NCBI GenBank assembly: GCA_004017535.1
Contig: SAJS01000015.1
Coordinates: forward strand, 62,001 to 126,000
DNA from: Mesorhizobium sp.
Lineage (GTDB): Bacteria; Pseudomonadota; Alphaproteobacteria; Rhizobiales; Rhizobiaceae
Length of the DNA: 64,000 nt
Direction: 5' to 3'
A program made the position numbers and the translations under genes. Every line of letters begins with the position of its first letter. The first letter of the stretch is position 1. The notes beneath the pieces were generated by a model. That model had not been told where the DNA came from and made no database searches. It saw only the letters and a list, made by a program, of their open reading frames with translations. This document shows, one piece after another, positions 56,261 to 64,000 of this stretch.

Positions 56261-56467
56261 GGCTGGTCCCCCTGTTTTCGACCCTTCGTGCAACCCGGTG
56301 GTCTTGCGGCAATCGGCGAGACGCGTAAACAGCAAATATTAGCATCCGGCGATGGCGGCGCGCGGCAGGCGATCCGACCGCATTGGGCGAATTGGATAAA
56401 TAATTTGACCAGTTGGCGACAGACGCTTTAATCTGGGCGACATCCGTTCAATATCCAGGCGTCTCCG

Positions 56468-57271
56468 TTGAGCGACATTTTCTCCAGGATCGAGCATTCG
56501 CGCACCGCCGACGAGGTGGTTCAGCAGATCGAGAGCCTGATCCTCGAAGGCGTGCTGCGCACCGGCGACCGGCTGCCCGGCGAACGCGAGCTGGCGCGCC
56601 AGTTCGACGTGTCGCGGCCGATCCTGCGCGACGCGCTGAAGGCGCTGGAAGGACGCGGACTGCTGACGACGCGCCCCGGCGGCGGCACGCATGTCGCCGA
56701 CGTCATCGGCCAGCTCTTCACCAAGCCGGTGACGGACCTGATCTCCACGCACCGCAAGGCGGTGACCGACTATCTCGAGTACCGGCGCGAGATCGAGGCG
56801 GTGGCGGCCGAATATGCGGCGCGGCGGGCGACGCCGGAGGACCTTGCGCTGCTCGACCGCATCATGGCGCGCATGGACGAGGCGCACCGGACCGGCGATT
56901 TCGACGACGAGGCTGAGATCGACGTCGAGTTCCACCATGCCGTCTGCGAATGCGCGCACAACATCATCCTGCTGCATACGCTGCGCTCCTGCTACCGGCT
57001 GCTGTCGGAAGGCGTATTCCAGAACCGGCTTCTGGTGTTCGGCGTGCCCGGCGCGCGCGAGGCGCTGCTCGAACAGCACCGAGCGATCCACACCGCGATC
57101 AAGGCCGGCGATCCGATCGCGGCGCGCAAGGCGGCGATGGACCACATCACCTATGTCGAGCGCTCGATGGCGGAAGCCGAGCGCAGCGGCGACTGGCAGC
57201 GCGTCTCCCGGCTGCGGCTGAGACAGCGCTCCGATGCCGGCGATATCGAACCCACACGTAAACGCTCCTAA
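56468..57271 (+). CDS. FadR/GntR-type regulator (LldR-like)
   Basis: The protein has 267 residues from TTG 56468. The winged HTH has GDRLPGERELARQFDVSRPI then LRDALKALEGRGLLTTRPGG, and the FCD ligand domain has DVEFHHAVCECAHNIILLHT with the metal-site Asp and His residues. It lies 24 bp upstream of lldD on the same strand, so it probably controls lactate use, with lactate as ligand, as for LldR/PdhR proteins. The ligand is inferred from context. Confidence 0.9.
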   Translation: MSDIFSRIEHSRTADEVVQQIESLILEGVLRTGDRLPGERELARQFDVSRPILRDALKALEGRGLLTTRPGGGTHVADVIGQLFTKPVTDLISTHRKAVTDYLEYRREIEAVAAEYAARRATPEDLALLDRIMARMDEAHRTGDFDDEAEIDVEFHHAVCECAHNIILLHTLRSCYRLLSEGVFQNRLLVFGVPGAREALLEQHRAIHTAIKAGDPIAARKAAMDHITYVERSMAEAERSGDWQRVSRLRLRQRSDAGDIEPTRKRS

Positions 57272-57295
57272 GCACAGATTTAGCGGGGACCCATC

Positions 57296-58432
57296 ATGAG
57301 TGAAATCCTCACCATCGCCGATCTCAAGGATCTGGCACGCCGCAGGGTGCCGAAGATGTTCTTCGACTATGCAGATTCCGGCGCCTGGACGGAGAGCACC
57401 TACCGCGCCAACGAAGAGGACTTCGGCAAGATAAAATTCCGTCAGCGCGTGCTGGTCGACATGAGCAACCGCTCGCTGGAATCGACCATGATCGGCCAGA
57501 AGGTGGCGATGCCGGTGGCGCTCGCGCCGACCGGATTGACCGGCATGCAGCATGCCGACGGCGAGATGCTGGCGGCACAGGCGGCGGAAGCGTTCGGGGT
57601 GCCGTTCACGCTGTCCACGATGAGCATCTGCTCGATCGAGGATGTCGCCTCGGTGACCAAGAAGCCGTTCTGGTTCCAGCTCTATGTGCTGCGCGACAAG
57701 GATTTCGTGCTCAACCTCATCGACCGCGCCAAGGCGGCAAAGTGTTCGGCGCTGGTACTGACGCTCGATCTGCAGATCCTGGGACAGCGTCACAAGGACG
57801 TGCGCAACGGGCTTTCGGCGCCGCCGAAGATGACGCTTGCCAACATCATCGACCTTGCGCTGAAGCCGCGCTGGTGCCTGGGCATCGCAGGAACCAAGCG
57901 CCGCACCTTCCGCAACATCGTCGGCCACGCCAAGGGCGTGGGCGACGTCTCCTCACTATCGTCCTGGACGACGGAGCAGTTCGATCCGCACCTGTCGTGG
58001 AAGGACGTCGCCTGGATCAAGGAACGCTGGGGCGGCAAGCTGATCCTGAAGGGCATCCTCGACAAGGAAGACGCGCTGATGGCGGCCGAGACCGGCGCCG
58101 ATGCGATCGTCGTCTCCAATCATGGCGGGCGGCAGCTCGACGGCGCTCCCTCCTCGATCTCGGTGCTGGAAGAGATTGCGGATGCGGTCGGCGACAGGAT
58201 CGAAGTCCATATGGACGGCGGCATCCGCTCGGGTCAGGACGTGCTCAAGGCGCTCTGCCTCGGCGCCAAGGGTACCTATATCGGCAGGCCGTTCCTTTAC
58301 GGCCTCGGCGCGATGGGCAAGGACGGCGTCACCAAGGCGCTCGAAATCATCCGCAAGGAAATGGATGTCACGATGGCGCTTTGCGGCAAGCGCCTCGTCG
58401 CCGACATGGGCAAGGACCAGCTCCGGCGCTAG
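57296..58432 (+). CDS. lldD: FMN-dependent L-lactate dehydrogenase (alpha-hydroxy acid oxidase family)
   Basis: The protein has 378 residues. MFFDYADSGAWTESTYRANE, VALAPTGLTGMQHADGEMLA, and the motif DAIVVSNHGGRQLDGAPSSI with the catalytic His and Arg mark the family. The end MDGGIRSGQDVLKALCLGAK binds the FMN phosphate. It oxidises L-lactate to pyruvate and feeds electrons to quinones. It is co-directional with its probable regulator. A related 2-hydroxy acid substrate is possible. Confidence 0.93.
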   Translation: MSEILTIADLKDLARRRVPKMFFDYADSGAWTESTYRANEEDFGKIKFRQRVLVDMSNRSLESTMIGQKVAMPVALAPTGLTGMQHADGEMLAAQAAEAFGVPFTLSTMSICSIEDVASVTKKPFWFQLYVLRDKDFVLNLIDRAKAAKCSALVLTLDLQILGQRHKDVRNGLSAPPKMTLANIIDLALKPRWCLGIAGTKRRTFRNIVGHAKGVGDVSSLSSWTTEQFDPHLSWKDVAWIKERWGGKLILKGILDKEDALMAAETGADAIVVSNHGGRQLDGAPSSISVLEEIADAVGDRIEVHMDGGIRSGQDVLKALCLGAKGTYIGRPFLYGLGAMGKDGVTKALEIIRKEMDVTMALCGKRLVADMGKDQLRR

Positions 58433-58526
58433 GACGCAATAGCGTCAAGATCGCAGGATCGGTTGCGTCGCTAGGGCGTTGTTCATCGATCGGCACTAGG
58501 CTTGGCTCCAACTGTGCCTCGGGAAG

Positions 58527-59303
58527 ATGTTCACCTTGACCGGAACCGGTATCCACTATCTCGACGCGCGCGGGCCGGACGGCATGCGGCTTTACGCCAT
58601 CGGCGACGTACATGGACGCCATGACCTGCTCGCCGCCATGCACCGGCGCATCGAAAGCCAACTGGAACATGCGCCCGCCTCCGACTGGCGCATCATCCAT
58701 CTCGGCGACTATGTCGACCGCGGTCCGGATTCAAAGAGCGTCATCGACTTCCTGATCGAGGCGCGCAAGCGCGATCCGCGCAACATCATGCTCGCCGGCA
58801 ACCACGATATCGGCATGCTCGAATTCCTGGCCGATGCCGAGCCGGACGGCCTGTTCATGAACTATGGCGGCGTGCAGACCGCGCAGTCCTATGGCGTGGA
58901 CCTTGTCCGCGACGCCCATTGGTACGGCAAGGCGGAGGCCATCGCGCGAGGACACGCTACGCTGGTGAAAGCGGTGCCGCGCGGCCATGTCGATTTCCTG
59001 CAGTCGCTGACGTTTTCGGTCAGTTTCGGTGACTTCTTCTTCTGCCATGCCGGGATAAGGCCGGGCGTGCCGCTCGACCATCAGAACCAGCAGGACCTGA
59101 TCTGGATCCGCGATGCCTTCCACGATCACCCGGGACTTTTTTCCAAGGTGATCGTGCATGGGCACACGCCCGTCTCGGAGGCCGAAGTTAAAGCCAACCG
59201 CGTCAACGTCGACACGCTCGCCTGGAAATCGGGGATGCTGAGCGCGCTCGCCGTCAATGGCGGCGACAAGCGTATCGTGACCGTGCAGGGAACAGCTTCC
59301 TAG
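58527..59303 (+). CDS. Metallophosphoesterase (serine/threonine-phosphatase-like)
   Basis: The protein has 258 residues. All core metal motifs are present: YAIGDVHGRHDLLAAMHRRI, IIHLGDYVDRGPDSKSVIDF, IMLAGNHDIGM, and the late KVIVHGHTPVSEAE. This PP2A-like single-domain fold is the bacterial PrpA type or a diadenosine tetraphosphatase relative. Nothing close by defines the substrate. The ATG at 58527 or the later ATG before MRLYAIGDVH could be the start. Confidence 0.88.
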   Translation: MFTLTGTGIHYLDARGPDGMRLYAIGDVHGRHDLLAAMHRRIESQLEHAPASDWRIIHLGDYVDRGPDSKSVIDFLIEARKRDPRNIMLAGNHDIGMLEFLADAEPDGLFMNYGGVQTAQSYGVDLVRDAHWYGKAEAIARGHATLVKAVPRGHVDFLQSLTFSVSFGDFFFCHAGIRPGVPLDHQNQQDLIWIRDAFHDHPGLFSKVIVHGHTPVSEAEVKANRVNVDTLAWKSGMLSALAVNGGDKRIVTVQGTAS

Positions 59304-59491
59304 GTGCCGTGAAGGGTCACCAAGCAAATGAAATCCGCCACCGGCCCGATAGAGCAAGCGCATTGCCGGGATCAGCTTCCCCGCGCCCAAGCGACACGCC
59401 GGCTTGAGATCGGGACACTGGCGGCGGATACTAAGCTGCCCTTTCCGCGTCTCCTGAACCATCATTCTCGGCATCGATTTGCACGGCAGTC

Positions 59492-60571
59492 ATGATCGAC
59501 CTGATTGAACTCATCTACGAGGCTGCCTTCGTTCCGGAGCGGTGGAACCAGGTGCTCCAGCGGGCCAGCGAACAGTCGAACTCGGCCAGCGCGCAGGTCT
59601 TCTTCTTCAGCGACGATGGCCCGCCGCGCGGAACGACGCTCGACAATCTGCGGCCGCTGTTCGACGAGTTCGTCAAGGGCGATTTCTGGAAGTTCTGCGA
59701 CAGCGTCCAGAAGATGTGCAGTCTGCAGCCGGCGTCCTTCGTGCGTGTCGACGACTTCATGAGCGCCGAGGAGATCGAGCGCGACCCGGCCCGCATCATG
59801 CTGAGGCAATTCGGCATCGGCGCTCATCTATGCGCGGCCATCCCAATGCCGACCGGCGAGCTCGCGACATTCGTGTTCCAGAAATGGATCAAGGACGGCG
59901 GCTATGAGCATGGCGAGATCGACAGGCTCGACGGGCTGCGACCCCATCTTGCGCGGGCCAGCCTGGTCGCCGGGCGGTTGAGAGTTGAGCGCGCGGAAGC
60001 AACCGCTTCGGCACTCAGCCTGCTTGGCTTGCCGGCCGCCGTGCTTTCGTCGAATGGACACGTGATGGCGACCAACCCGCATCTCGATCGGCTGGACGCG
60101 ACGTTCCTGCCAGTGGCCTATGGCGGACTGGCGATCGCCAACCGTGATGCCAATCGGCTGTTTCAGCAGGCCGTGACCGATATGAGCCGGCACGGCAATA
60201 CGATCGGATCCATCCCTGTGCCGCCGATCAGAGGCCAGGTGCCGCTCGTCGTGCACCTTTTGCCGCTGCGGCGCGCCGCGCACGACATCTTCGGCAATGC
60301 CGATATTCTCGTGGTTGCGACGCCGGTGAAGCCAAGCGCGCTCGTGCCGTCGGCTAGCCTGCTCAATGCCTTGTTCGATCTGACCCCGGCGGAGGCGCGG
60401 CTCGCCACCGATCTGGCCGCCGGCCTCACGCTGGCGCAATCCGCAAGCCGCAACGGCGTTACCGTCAAGTCCGCCCGCACCTATCTGGAGCGTGTCTTCC
60501 AGAAAACCGGCACTCACCAGCAGAGTCAGCTCGTCGCCATGCTGAAAACGATGCAGCCGCTGGTCCAGTGA
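59492..60571 (+). CDS. LuxR-type HTH transcriptional regulator
   Basis: The protein has 359 residues. The N-terminal 280 residues are a possible sensory domain (LIELIYEAAFVPERWNQVLQ). The C-terminal HTH is DLTPAEARLATDLAAGLTLA, then QSASRNGVTVKSARTYLERV and FQKTGTHQQSQLVAMLKTM. A conserved Glu is in the first helix. No acyl-homoserine-lactone synthase is adjacent. The regulon is unknown. Many rhizobial genomes hold several of this class. Confidence 0.87.
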   Translation: MIDLIELIYEAAFVPERWNQVLQRASEQSNSASAQVFFFSDDGPPRGTTLDNLRPLFDEFVKGDFWKFCDSVQKMCSLQPASFVRVDDFMSAEEIERDPARIMLRQFGIGAHLCAAIPMPTGELATFVFQKWIKDGGYEHGEIDRLDGLRPHLARASLVAGRLRVERAEATASALSLLGLPAAVLSSNGHVMATNPHLDRLDATFLPVAYGGLAIANRDANRLFQQAVTDMSRHGNTIGSIPVPPIRGQVPLVVHLLPLRRAAHDIFGNADILVVATPVKPSALVPSASLLNALFDLTPAEARLATDLAAGLTLAQSASRNGVTVKSARTYLERVFQKTGTHQQSQLVAMLKTMQPLVQ

Positions 60572-60631
60572 GCCGGACAGAAAACCGCTTTTACCCTTTT
60601 TCCTGGAATCCCTGCGGGAGATCCGCTCCGA

Positions 60632-60833
60632 AAGCGCGTCGCGATCTTTCAGATTCGCTCCATGCGCTTTAGGTTTTTGATTTTACGCATGTCTTTCCCG
60701 AAACCGGTTTCCACTTTCGAGAGACATGCTTAAAGCGCGTCGCTTCGAAACGGATTCGAGCGATGCACTTCTAGTCTTTGTTTTTATGCATGTAGTTTCC
60801 CCAAAGCCGCGCGCTTTGGGGGCGACATGCATT
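60632..60833. repeat. Two tandem copies of a Mesorhizobium-type dispersed repeat
   Basis: The segment GCGCGTCGCGATCTTTCAGA ... TTTTGATTTTACGCATGTCT, then CGAAACCGGTTTCCA and ACATGC (60637-60730), is followed by a diverged copy with AAAGCGCGTCGCTTCGAAAC ... TTTGTTTTTATGCATGTAGT and ACATGC (60733-60831). The family is numerous in Mesorhizobium chromosomes as I recall. It lies between the LuxR gene and a small convergent gene. Confidence 0.65.
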
Positions 60834-60850
60834 AACAGAGAGGGTCAGGC

Positions 60851-61012
60851 TTAGTTGAGCGAGGCGGTGACGCCGTAGCCGTCGACAGCCCGGTGGTTGG
60901 TCGCTGCATCGGCGGCGTAAATGCCGAGGCCGCACACGATGATGGCAGACAGCATGACAAAGGACAAAAGCGCTGCTTTCACGGACGTCATCTCTGGTTG
61001 AGCTTTCTGCAT
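60851..61012 (-). CDS. Small single-pass protein, 53 aa
   Basis: The frame starts at ATG 61010-61012 and ends at TAA (60851-60853). The product is MQKAQPEMTSVKAALLSFVM, then LSAIIVCGLGIYAADAATNH and a short polar end. It has one hydrophobic helix or a signal peptide ending near DAA. It is shorter than the usual reporting limit but has balanced codon use. The family is not recognised, though similar small proteins occur near repeats in Mesorhizobium. Confidence 0.55.
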   Translation of the reverse strand: MQKAQPEMTSVKAALLSFVMLSAIIVCGLGIYAADAATNHRAVDGYGVTASLN

Positions 61013-61258
61013 CTGTGCATGAGGCGGTTACCAATGCGTTGAAACGATAAAATGCGTCTCAATGTTTCGACGATTTCGCGCTTCTAAGCAGATTCTGTAT
61101 CGCCGGTGTGTCGCTTGGATCACACAGAAGGTTCATCGCGGTTGCACGGACGATACAGAGCGCGCCTTCTAGGAGGGCGCGCGCGCACAAGCCAAGGACA
61201 AAGCAGGTTTTCCCCAGGCGGAACCGCCGTTGCGTGCCAAATATGCCACGCTTCGGGA

Positions 61259-62542
61259 TCAGGCTGCCCATTTAACCCAGGGCAAACCTCGCCGAATCCA
61301 TGCCCATAGGCCACGTCTGGCAATGAAATCCTGGTATTCGCGATAGGCCGGGTCGGCCGCGAGATGACGCTCCTCGGTGAGGGCGCGCAGCCAATAGACC
61401 GCGTTCACACCGGCAAGCAGCAGGCACGACTGCACGGCCACTGTCCAACCCGCGGTGCTGAGGAACGGCACCGAGATCATCCACCAGCTGATGTTTTTGC
61501 AGAGATAGGCGGGATGCTTGACCCAACGGTACGGTCCGTTGGTGATGATGCCGCGATTGGTCAGGTTCGAGAACCGTAGGCCGAAGGAGATGGTCGCCCA
61601 GACATAGACCAAGACCAGCGCCAGGATGATGCTGCCCCAGAGGCCGTACAGCAGCGGATAAGGCGCGAGGAGCTGGCCCCAATAGACGCCGTCCTGATCA
61701 AAGGTGAGATATTTGACCCCAACCGAGTTCCAGAAGGGAGGATAGCAGAACAGGCAGACCAACCAGCCACTGACAGCGGGCTCGGCCGAGCGCACATGGC
61801 TGTCGGTCAGGCGCAAGGTGAGCGTGTAGGCCACGGCGGCGAAAAGAACGTCGACCAGATATAGAAAGCCGATGCCGAAGGAGAAGAAATGCTCGAAATC
61901 GTCTATTCGGACCAGTGGTGGACCTGCCCAGAGCGCAGCGAGGTCATTGTTGGTGTAGACGATCATCAAGGGCAGGAAGAAGCCCTTGATGATCCAGCCC
62001 CGACCATGCGCGACAAGCATCGACCAGTCCCGTGGCCGTTCGCCGGCGATGAGGCGGCCGAGCTCGGCATAGGCATCCTCGGGCTGGTGCTGCAGGCGGT
62101 CGACGAAGGCGATGTAGACGGGTGAAAGCAACACCAGCGCAGGCAGCGCGTAGAGCGCCGCCAGTTTGAATGGACCATAGAACGGGTCCGCGTAGACGGG
62201 CAGCAGCCAGTAGAGGGCGGCGACCACGCCGACGGTGAGCCACAGCCCGGCCAGCTTGCGGATGGCGCGGCCGGCGTCGAACGGCCGCAGCGGCGCCGCC
62301 GACAAGCCGGACGAGGCATTGAGCTGGACCCGATAGAATTGCAGGTCGACCACCACCATGGCGAGCGCGACGACGGCAAGGACAGCGAGCGTCCTGACGT
62401 AGTCCGGCTGCTGCCAGGAGTGCAGCGCGATGACCGCCGCGATCATGGCGACAAGACCGGCGATGCCGCTCCACACCCCGGTTGCCGATCGCGGAGGCGC
62501 GTCCGAAGCGATCAATCGCAGCGGTTTCAGATCGTGCAGCAA
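61259..62542 (-). CDS. Isoprenylcysteine-methyltransferase-like polytopic membrane enzyme
   Basis: The protein has 427 residues with about ten membrane helices. The C-terminal part has LTNRGIITNGPYRWVKHPAY, then CKNISWWMISVPFL and LTEERHLAADPAYREYQ, the SAM-binding motifs of ICMT/phospholipid methyltransferases. The N-terminal 220 residues are an extra membrane region. It would methylate a lipid or lipid-linked substrate. Its start lies 3 bp after the stop of the Gly/Thr/Ser-repeat protein, so the two are coupled. Confidence 0.8.
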   Translation of the reverse strand: MLHDLKPLRLIASDAPPRSATGVWSGIAGLVAMIAAVIALHSWQQPDYVRTLAVLAVVALAMVVVDLQFYRVQLNASSGLSAAPLRPFDAGRAIRKLAGLWLTVGVVAALYWLLPVYADPFYGPFKLAALYALPALVLLSPVYIAFVDRLQHQPEDAYAELGRLIAGERPRDWSMLVAHGRGWIIKGFFLPLMIVYTNNDLAALWAGPPLVRIDDFEHFFSFGIGFLYLVDVLFAAVAYTLTLRLTDSHVRSAEPAVSGWLVCLFCYPPFWNSVGVKYLTFDQDGVYWGQLLAPYPLLYGLWGSIILALVLVYVWATISFGLRFSNLTNRGIITNGPYRWVKHPAYLCKNISWWMISVPFLSTAGWTVAVQSCLLLAGVNAVYWLRALTEERHLAADPAYREYQDFIARRGLWAWIRRGLPWVKWAA

Positions 62543-62545
62543 GGC

Positions 62546-62995
62546 TCAGCCAGTGGTACCGCTGGTGCCGCCGGACGTATTGCCGCTGGTTCCGGACGTG
62601 CCGCTACTACTGGTTTCACCGGATGTGCCGCCGGACGTGCCGCCGCTGGTCCCGCCCGACGTGTTGCCGCTGGTTCCGGACGTGCCGCTACTACTGGTTT
62701 CACCGGATGTGCCGCCGGACGTGCCGCCGCTGGTCCCGCCCGACGTGTTGCCGCTGGTTCCGGACGTGCCGCTACTTCCCGATCCGCCGTTGTTCCTCCT
62801 CGCGGAACGATGCCCTGCATCATTACCGCCGGCGAACGCACATCGGCCGGGAAACACGCAAGAGGCCAGCTCGACTACAGGCGGTCCTGCCGCGGAGCTC
62901 ATCAACTGCCGCAAATCGCTCGCGACATGCGCGGCCGCGGCGCAAGCGCCACCGGCAACGAGCGCGGATCCGACGACAAACCCCACAAGCCGCAT
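62546..62995 (-). CDS. Secreted Gly/Thr/Ser-repeat protein
   Basis: The protein has 149 residues from ATG 62993-62995 (the frame is open to 63031). The N-terminal MRLVGFVVGSALVAGGACAA is a signal peptide or anchor. Two cysteines follow (ELASCVFPGRCAF). The C-terminal half is built of a 28-residue repeat rich in GTSG and SGGTS, encoded by exact 84-bp tandem copies. The high-GC frames on the other strand are shadows. It may be an adhesin stalk or surface spacer. Coupled to the methyltransferase-like gene downstream. Confidence 0.65.
   Translation of the reverse strand: MRLVGFVVGSALVAGGACAAAAHVASDLRQLMSSAAGPPVVELASCVFPGRCAFAGGNDAGHRSARRNNGGSGSSGTSGTSGNTSGGTSGGTSGGTSGETSSSGTSGTSGNTSGGTSGGTSGGTSGETSSSGTSGTSGNTSGGTSGTTG
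62581..62776. repeat. Exact 84-bp tandem repeat
   Basis: Copies at 62581-62664 and 62665-62748 are identical and a third begins identically for 28 bp (62749-62776). The unit is 28 codons, so the reading frame is kept. Identical copies suggest recent slippage or recombination, so copy number may vary between strains. Confidence 0.95.
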
Positions 62996-63058
62996 GAACA
63001 AGCCCCCCGCCACAAGAGCGACACCAGGCAATGCCAGGGGGTCGGCTCGCGATGATCA

Positions 63059-63095
63059 AAAGACACCGGCCCCGGCACCGGGGCCGGATGTCTTC
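63059..63095 (-). terminator. GC-rich hairpin upstream of the repeat-protein gene
   Basis: Arms AAGACACCGGCCCCGG and CCGGGGCCGGATGTCTT pair with one mismatch and a 2-nt spacer. On the minus strand it is followed by TTTTGATC. It may terminate the amidotransferase transcript. Confidence 0.5.
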
Positions 63096-63167
63096 ATACC
63101 CCTCGCGCACGGAATTCGTGTGCTCGATTGAACCCCGCAACCAATGAAAGGCAGGGTGACGGATTCC

Positions 63168-63201
63168 GCAGTCGTCAAATGACGACTGCGACGGGCTTTT
63201 T
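63168..63201 (+). terminator. Plus-strand terminator-like hairpin
   Basis: GCAGTCGTCA (63168-63177) and TGACGACTGC (63180-63189) pair perfectly, and GACGGGCTTTTTTC follows. It would end a plus-strand transcript, but no plus-strand gene lies just upstream. The rest of 63032-63314 holds no gene. Confidence 0.5.
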
Positions 63202-63314
63202 TCACACCGGCCAAATCCGGAGAGCGCCCCTCGATGCAACCCGGAACACGGCCTTCCGCTGCCGTTGCACGGCATCAGGTCATTTGCGGCATGGGCCTCG
63301 GCACGATTCCGGCC

Positions 63315-64000
63315 TCAGATCGTAGCCACCCAAGCGCGGGCGATCGCCAGGCCGGCGGCATCGGCTTCGGGGCCGTTACCGGCCAACTCGTCGTCGAGCC
63401 GGTCGTTCCAGTCGGGATGGCGCTCGGAGATCGTTGCCGCAAAGGAGGTGCTCCAGTGGCGCACCATCGGCGTGTCCGCCTCGAAATGGAACTGGAACCC
63501 GTAGACTGCGCGGCCGAGGCGGAAGGCCTGGTTTTCCGCGACCGCGCTGCCGGCAAGCCGCACGGCATTCTCAGGCAGTGCAAAAGTGTCGTCGTGCCAT
63601 TCGAAGATCGGGAATTGTTCGGGCAGCGCCGCCAGCACCGGATCCGACTTCGCCGCCGGCGTCAGAGAGACCTTGTGCCAGCCGAACTCGGTGGCGCCGC
63701 CGATATGGTTGTCGCCACCAAACGCACGGGCAAGGAGCTGACTGCCGAGGCAGATGCCGAGCACCGAGCGGTCCTTCTCGGCGAAATCGCGTGTTAGATC
63801 AAGCAGCGCCGGAAAATAGGGATAGTCCTCGTCGGCCAGCGCATTCTGCCCACCCCCCAGCAAGACCATCGCATCGTGTCCGCCTGCGTCCTGCGGCAAC
63901 GGATCGCCCTGGTATGGGCGCCGCAGGTCGACATCCGCGCCCGCTTCGGCCAGAGCGGCACCGACCTGACCGAGGCCGGTATTGTCGTAGTTCTGGACCA
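63315..64000 (-). CDS. Class I glutamine amidotransferase, partial
   Basis: The frame runs past the right edge, so the N-terminus is missing. The visible part starts QNYDNTGLGQVGAALAEAGA. It then has VLLGGGQNALADEDYPYFPA, VLGICLGSQLLARAFGGD with the nucleophilic Cys, and YGFQFHFEADTPMVRHW with the His/Glu of the triad. It resembles stand-alone GMP-synthase-like amidotransferases (YfeJ/GuaA-like), which deamidate glutamine or related gamma-glutamyl compounds. The substrate is unknown. Confidence 0.85.
   Translation of the reverse strand, partial: VQNYDNTGLGQVGAALAEAGADVDLRRPYQGDPLPQDAGGHDAMVLLGGGQNALADEDYPYFPALLDLTRDFAEKDRSVLGICLGSQLLARAFGGDNHIGGATEFGWHKVSLTPAAKSDPVLAALPEQFPIFEWHDDTFALPENAVRLAGSAVAENQAFRLGRAVYGFQFHFEADTPMVRHWSTSFAATISERHPDWNDRLDDELAGNGPEADAAGLAIARAWVATI

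Noticed and set aside
56339-57928. A 529-codon minus-strand frame across the regulator and lactate dehydrogenase genes
   Set aside because: It is antisense to two well-supported genes and rich in Arg/His/Gln as expected of a high-GC shadow frame.
62430-63131. Plus-strand Val/Pro-rich frame over the 84-bp repeats
   Set aside because: The minus frame has a signal peptide and sits 3 bp from the next gene; the plus frame overlaps the start of the methyltransferase-like gene and has no plausible N-terminus.

Overview
The window is high-GC DNA from an alphaproteobacterium of the Rhizobiales, most likely Mesorhizobium or a close relative. The evidence is the mix of family types (short HisG with HisZ, GlcDEF, DUF3422, a thermonuclease with a rhizobial-type tail), rhizobial intergenic palindromes of the RIME type, Mesorhizobium-type dispersed repeats near 60.7 kb, and an integrative element placed against the 3' end of guaA. 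In Mesorhizobium, guaA is a known target of IntG-type integrases. No rRNA, complete tRNA or CRISPR array was seen. The genus call is inference.

Region 1 (1 to about 29.3 kb) is one end of an integrative and conjugative element (ICE) or its descendant. Its backbone is carried on the minus strand in two blocks. The left block has a partial replication initiator RepA (running off the left edge), an AlpA-like HTH protein and DUF736. The right block has DUF2493, a Toprim protein, a 698-residue ParB-like protein and DUF932. The element ends with an AlpA-like excisionase gene convergent with, and overlapping, a P4-type tyrosine integrase that abuts guaA. At 6.1-6.8 kb a DUF6499 reading frame and a DUF2285 reading frame lie in +1 relation across a UUU-C site. 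This is the architecture of FseA, the frameshifted excision activator of the Mesorhizobium symbiosis ICE. A DUF736 scrap nearby suggests that two related ICE backbones have been spliced together.

Cargo lies between the backbone blocks: an EF-hand protein, a DUF1236 protein, an amylo-alpha-1,6-glucosidase-type enzyme, a DUF2130 coiled-coil protein, a GH108 lysozyme scrap, a CatB-like O-acetyltransferase, a membrane-anchored thermonuclease, a GAF-PAS-HWE histidine kinase, a DUF4142 protein and a YflT-like general stress protein. A large serine recombinase is translationally coupled to a RepB-C-terminal protein. The rest is an orphan HicB-like antitoxin, a glycine-zipper lipoprotein and two convergent acyltransferase-3 genes, one with a 31-bp palindrome over its start codons.

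Region 2 (29.3 to 64 kb) is ordinary chromosome. It holds guaA, an MTA/SAH nucleosidase, a thioesterase, tspO, an RsmB-type methyltransferase, aqpZ, and divergent katG/oxyR. Next come a ferric-reductase-like flavocytochrome, a decayed ChaA-type antiporter fragment, a poly-gamma-glutamate hydrolase, an acyl-CoA synthetase and hisS-hisZ-hisG. These are followed by tag, an L,D-transpeptidase, folD, and the glycolate oxidase operon glcD-glcE-(DUF4870)-glcF with a RIME-like palindrome inside it. The right end has DUF3422, an LldR-type regulator with lldD, a metallophosphoesterase, a LuxR-type regulator, a repeat-bearing Gly/Thr/Ser secreted protein coupled to an isoprenylcysteine-methyltransferase-like membrane enzyme, and a partial glutamine amidotransferase.

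The most interesting points are the FseA-like programmed-frameshift gene, the integrase/excisionase/arm-site module at guaA, the recombinase-RepB pair, the structured element upstream of DUF2493, the palindrome at the acyltransferase start, and the exact 84-bp tandem repeat at 62.6 kb.
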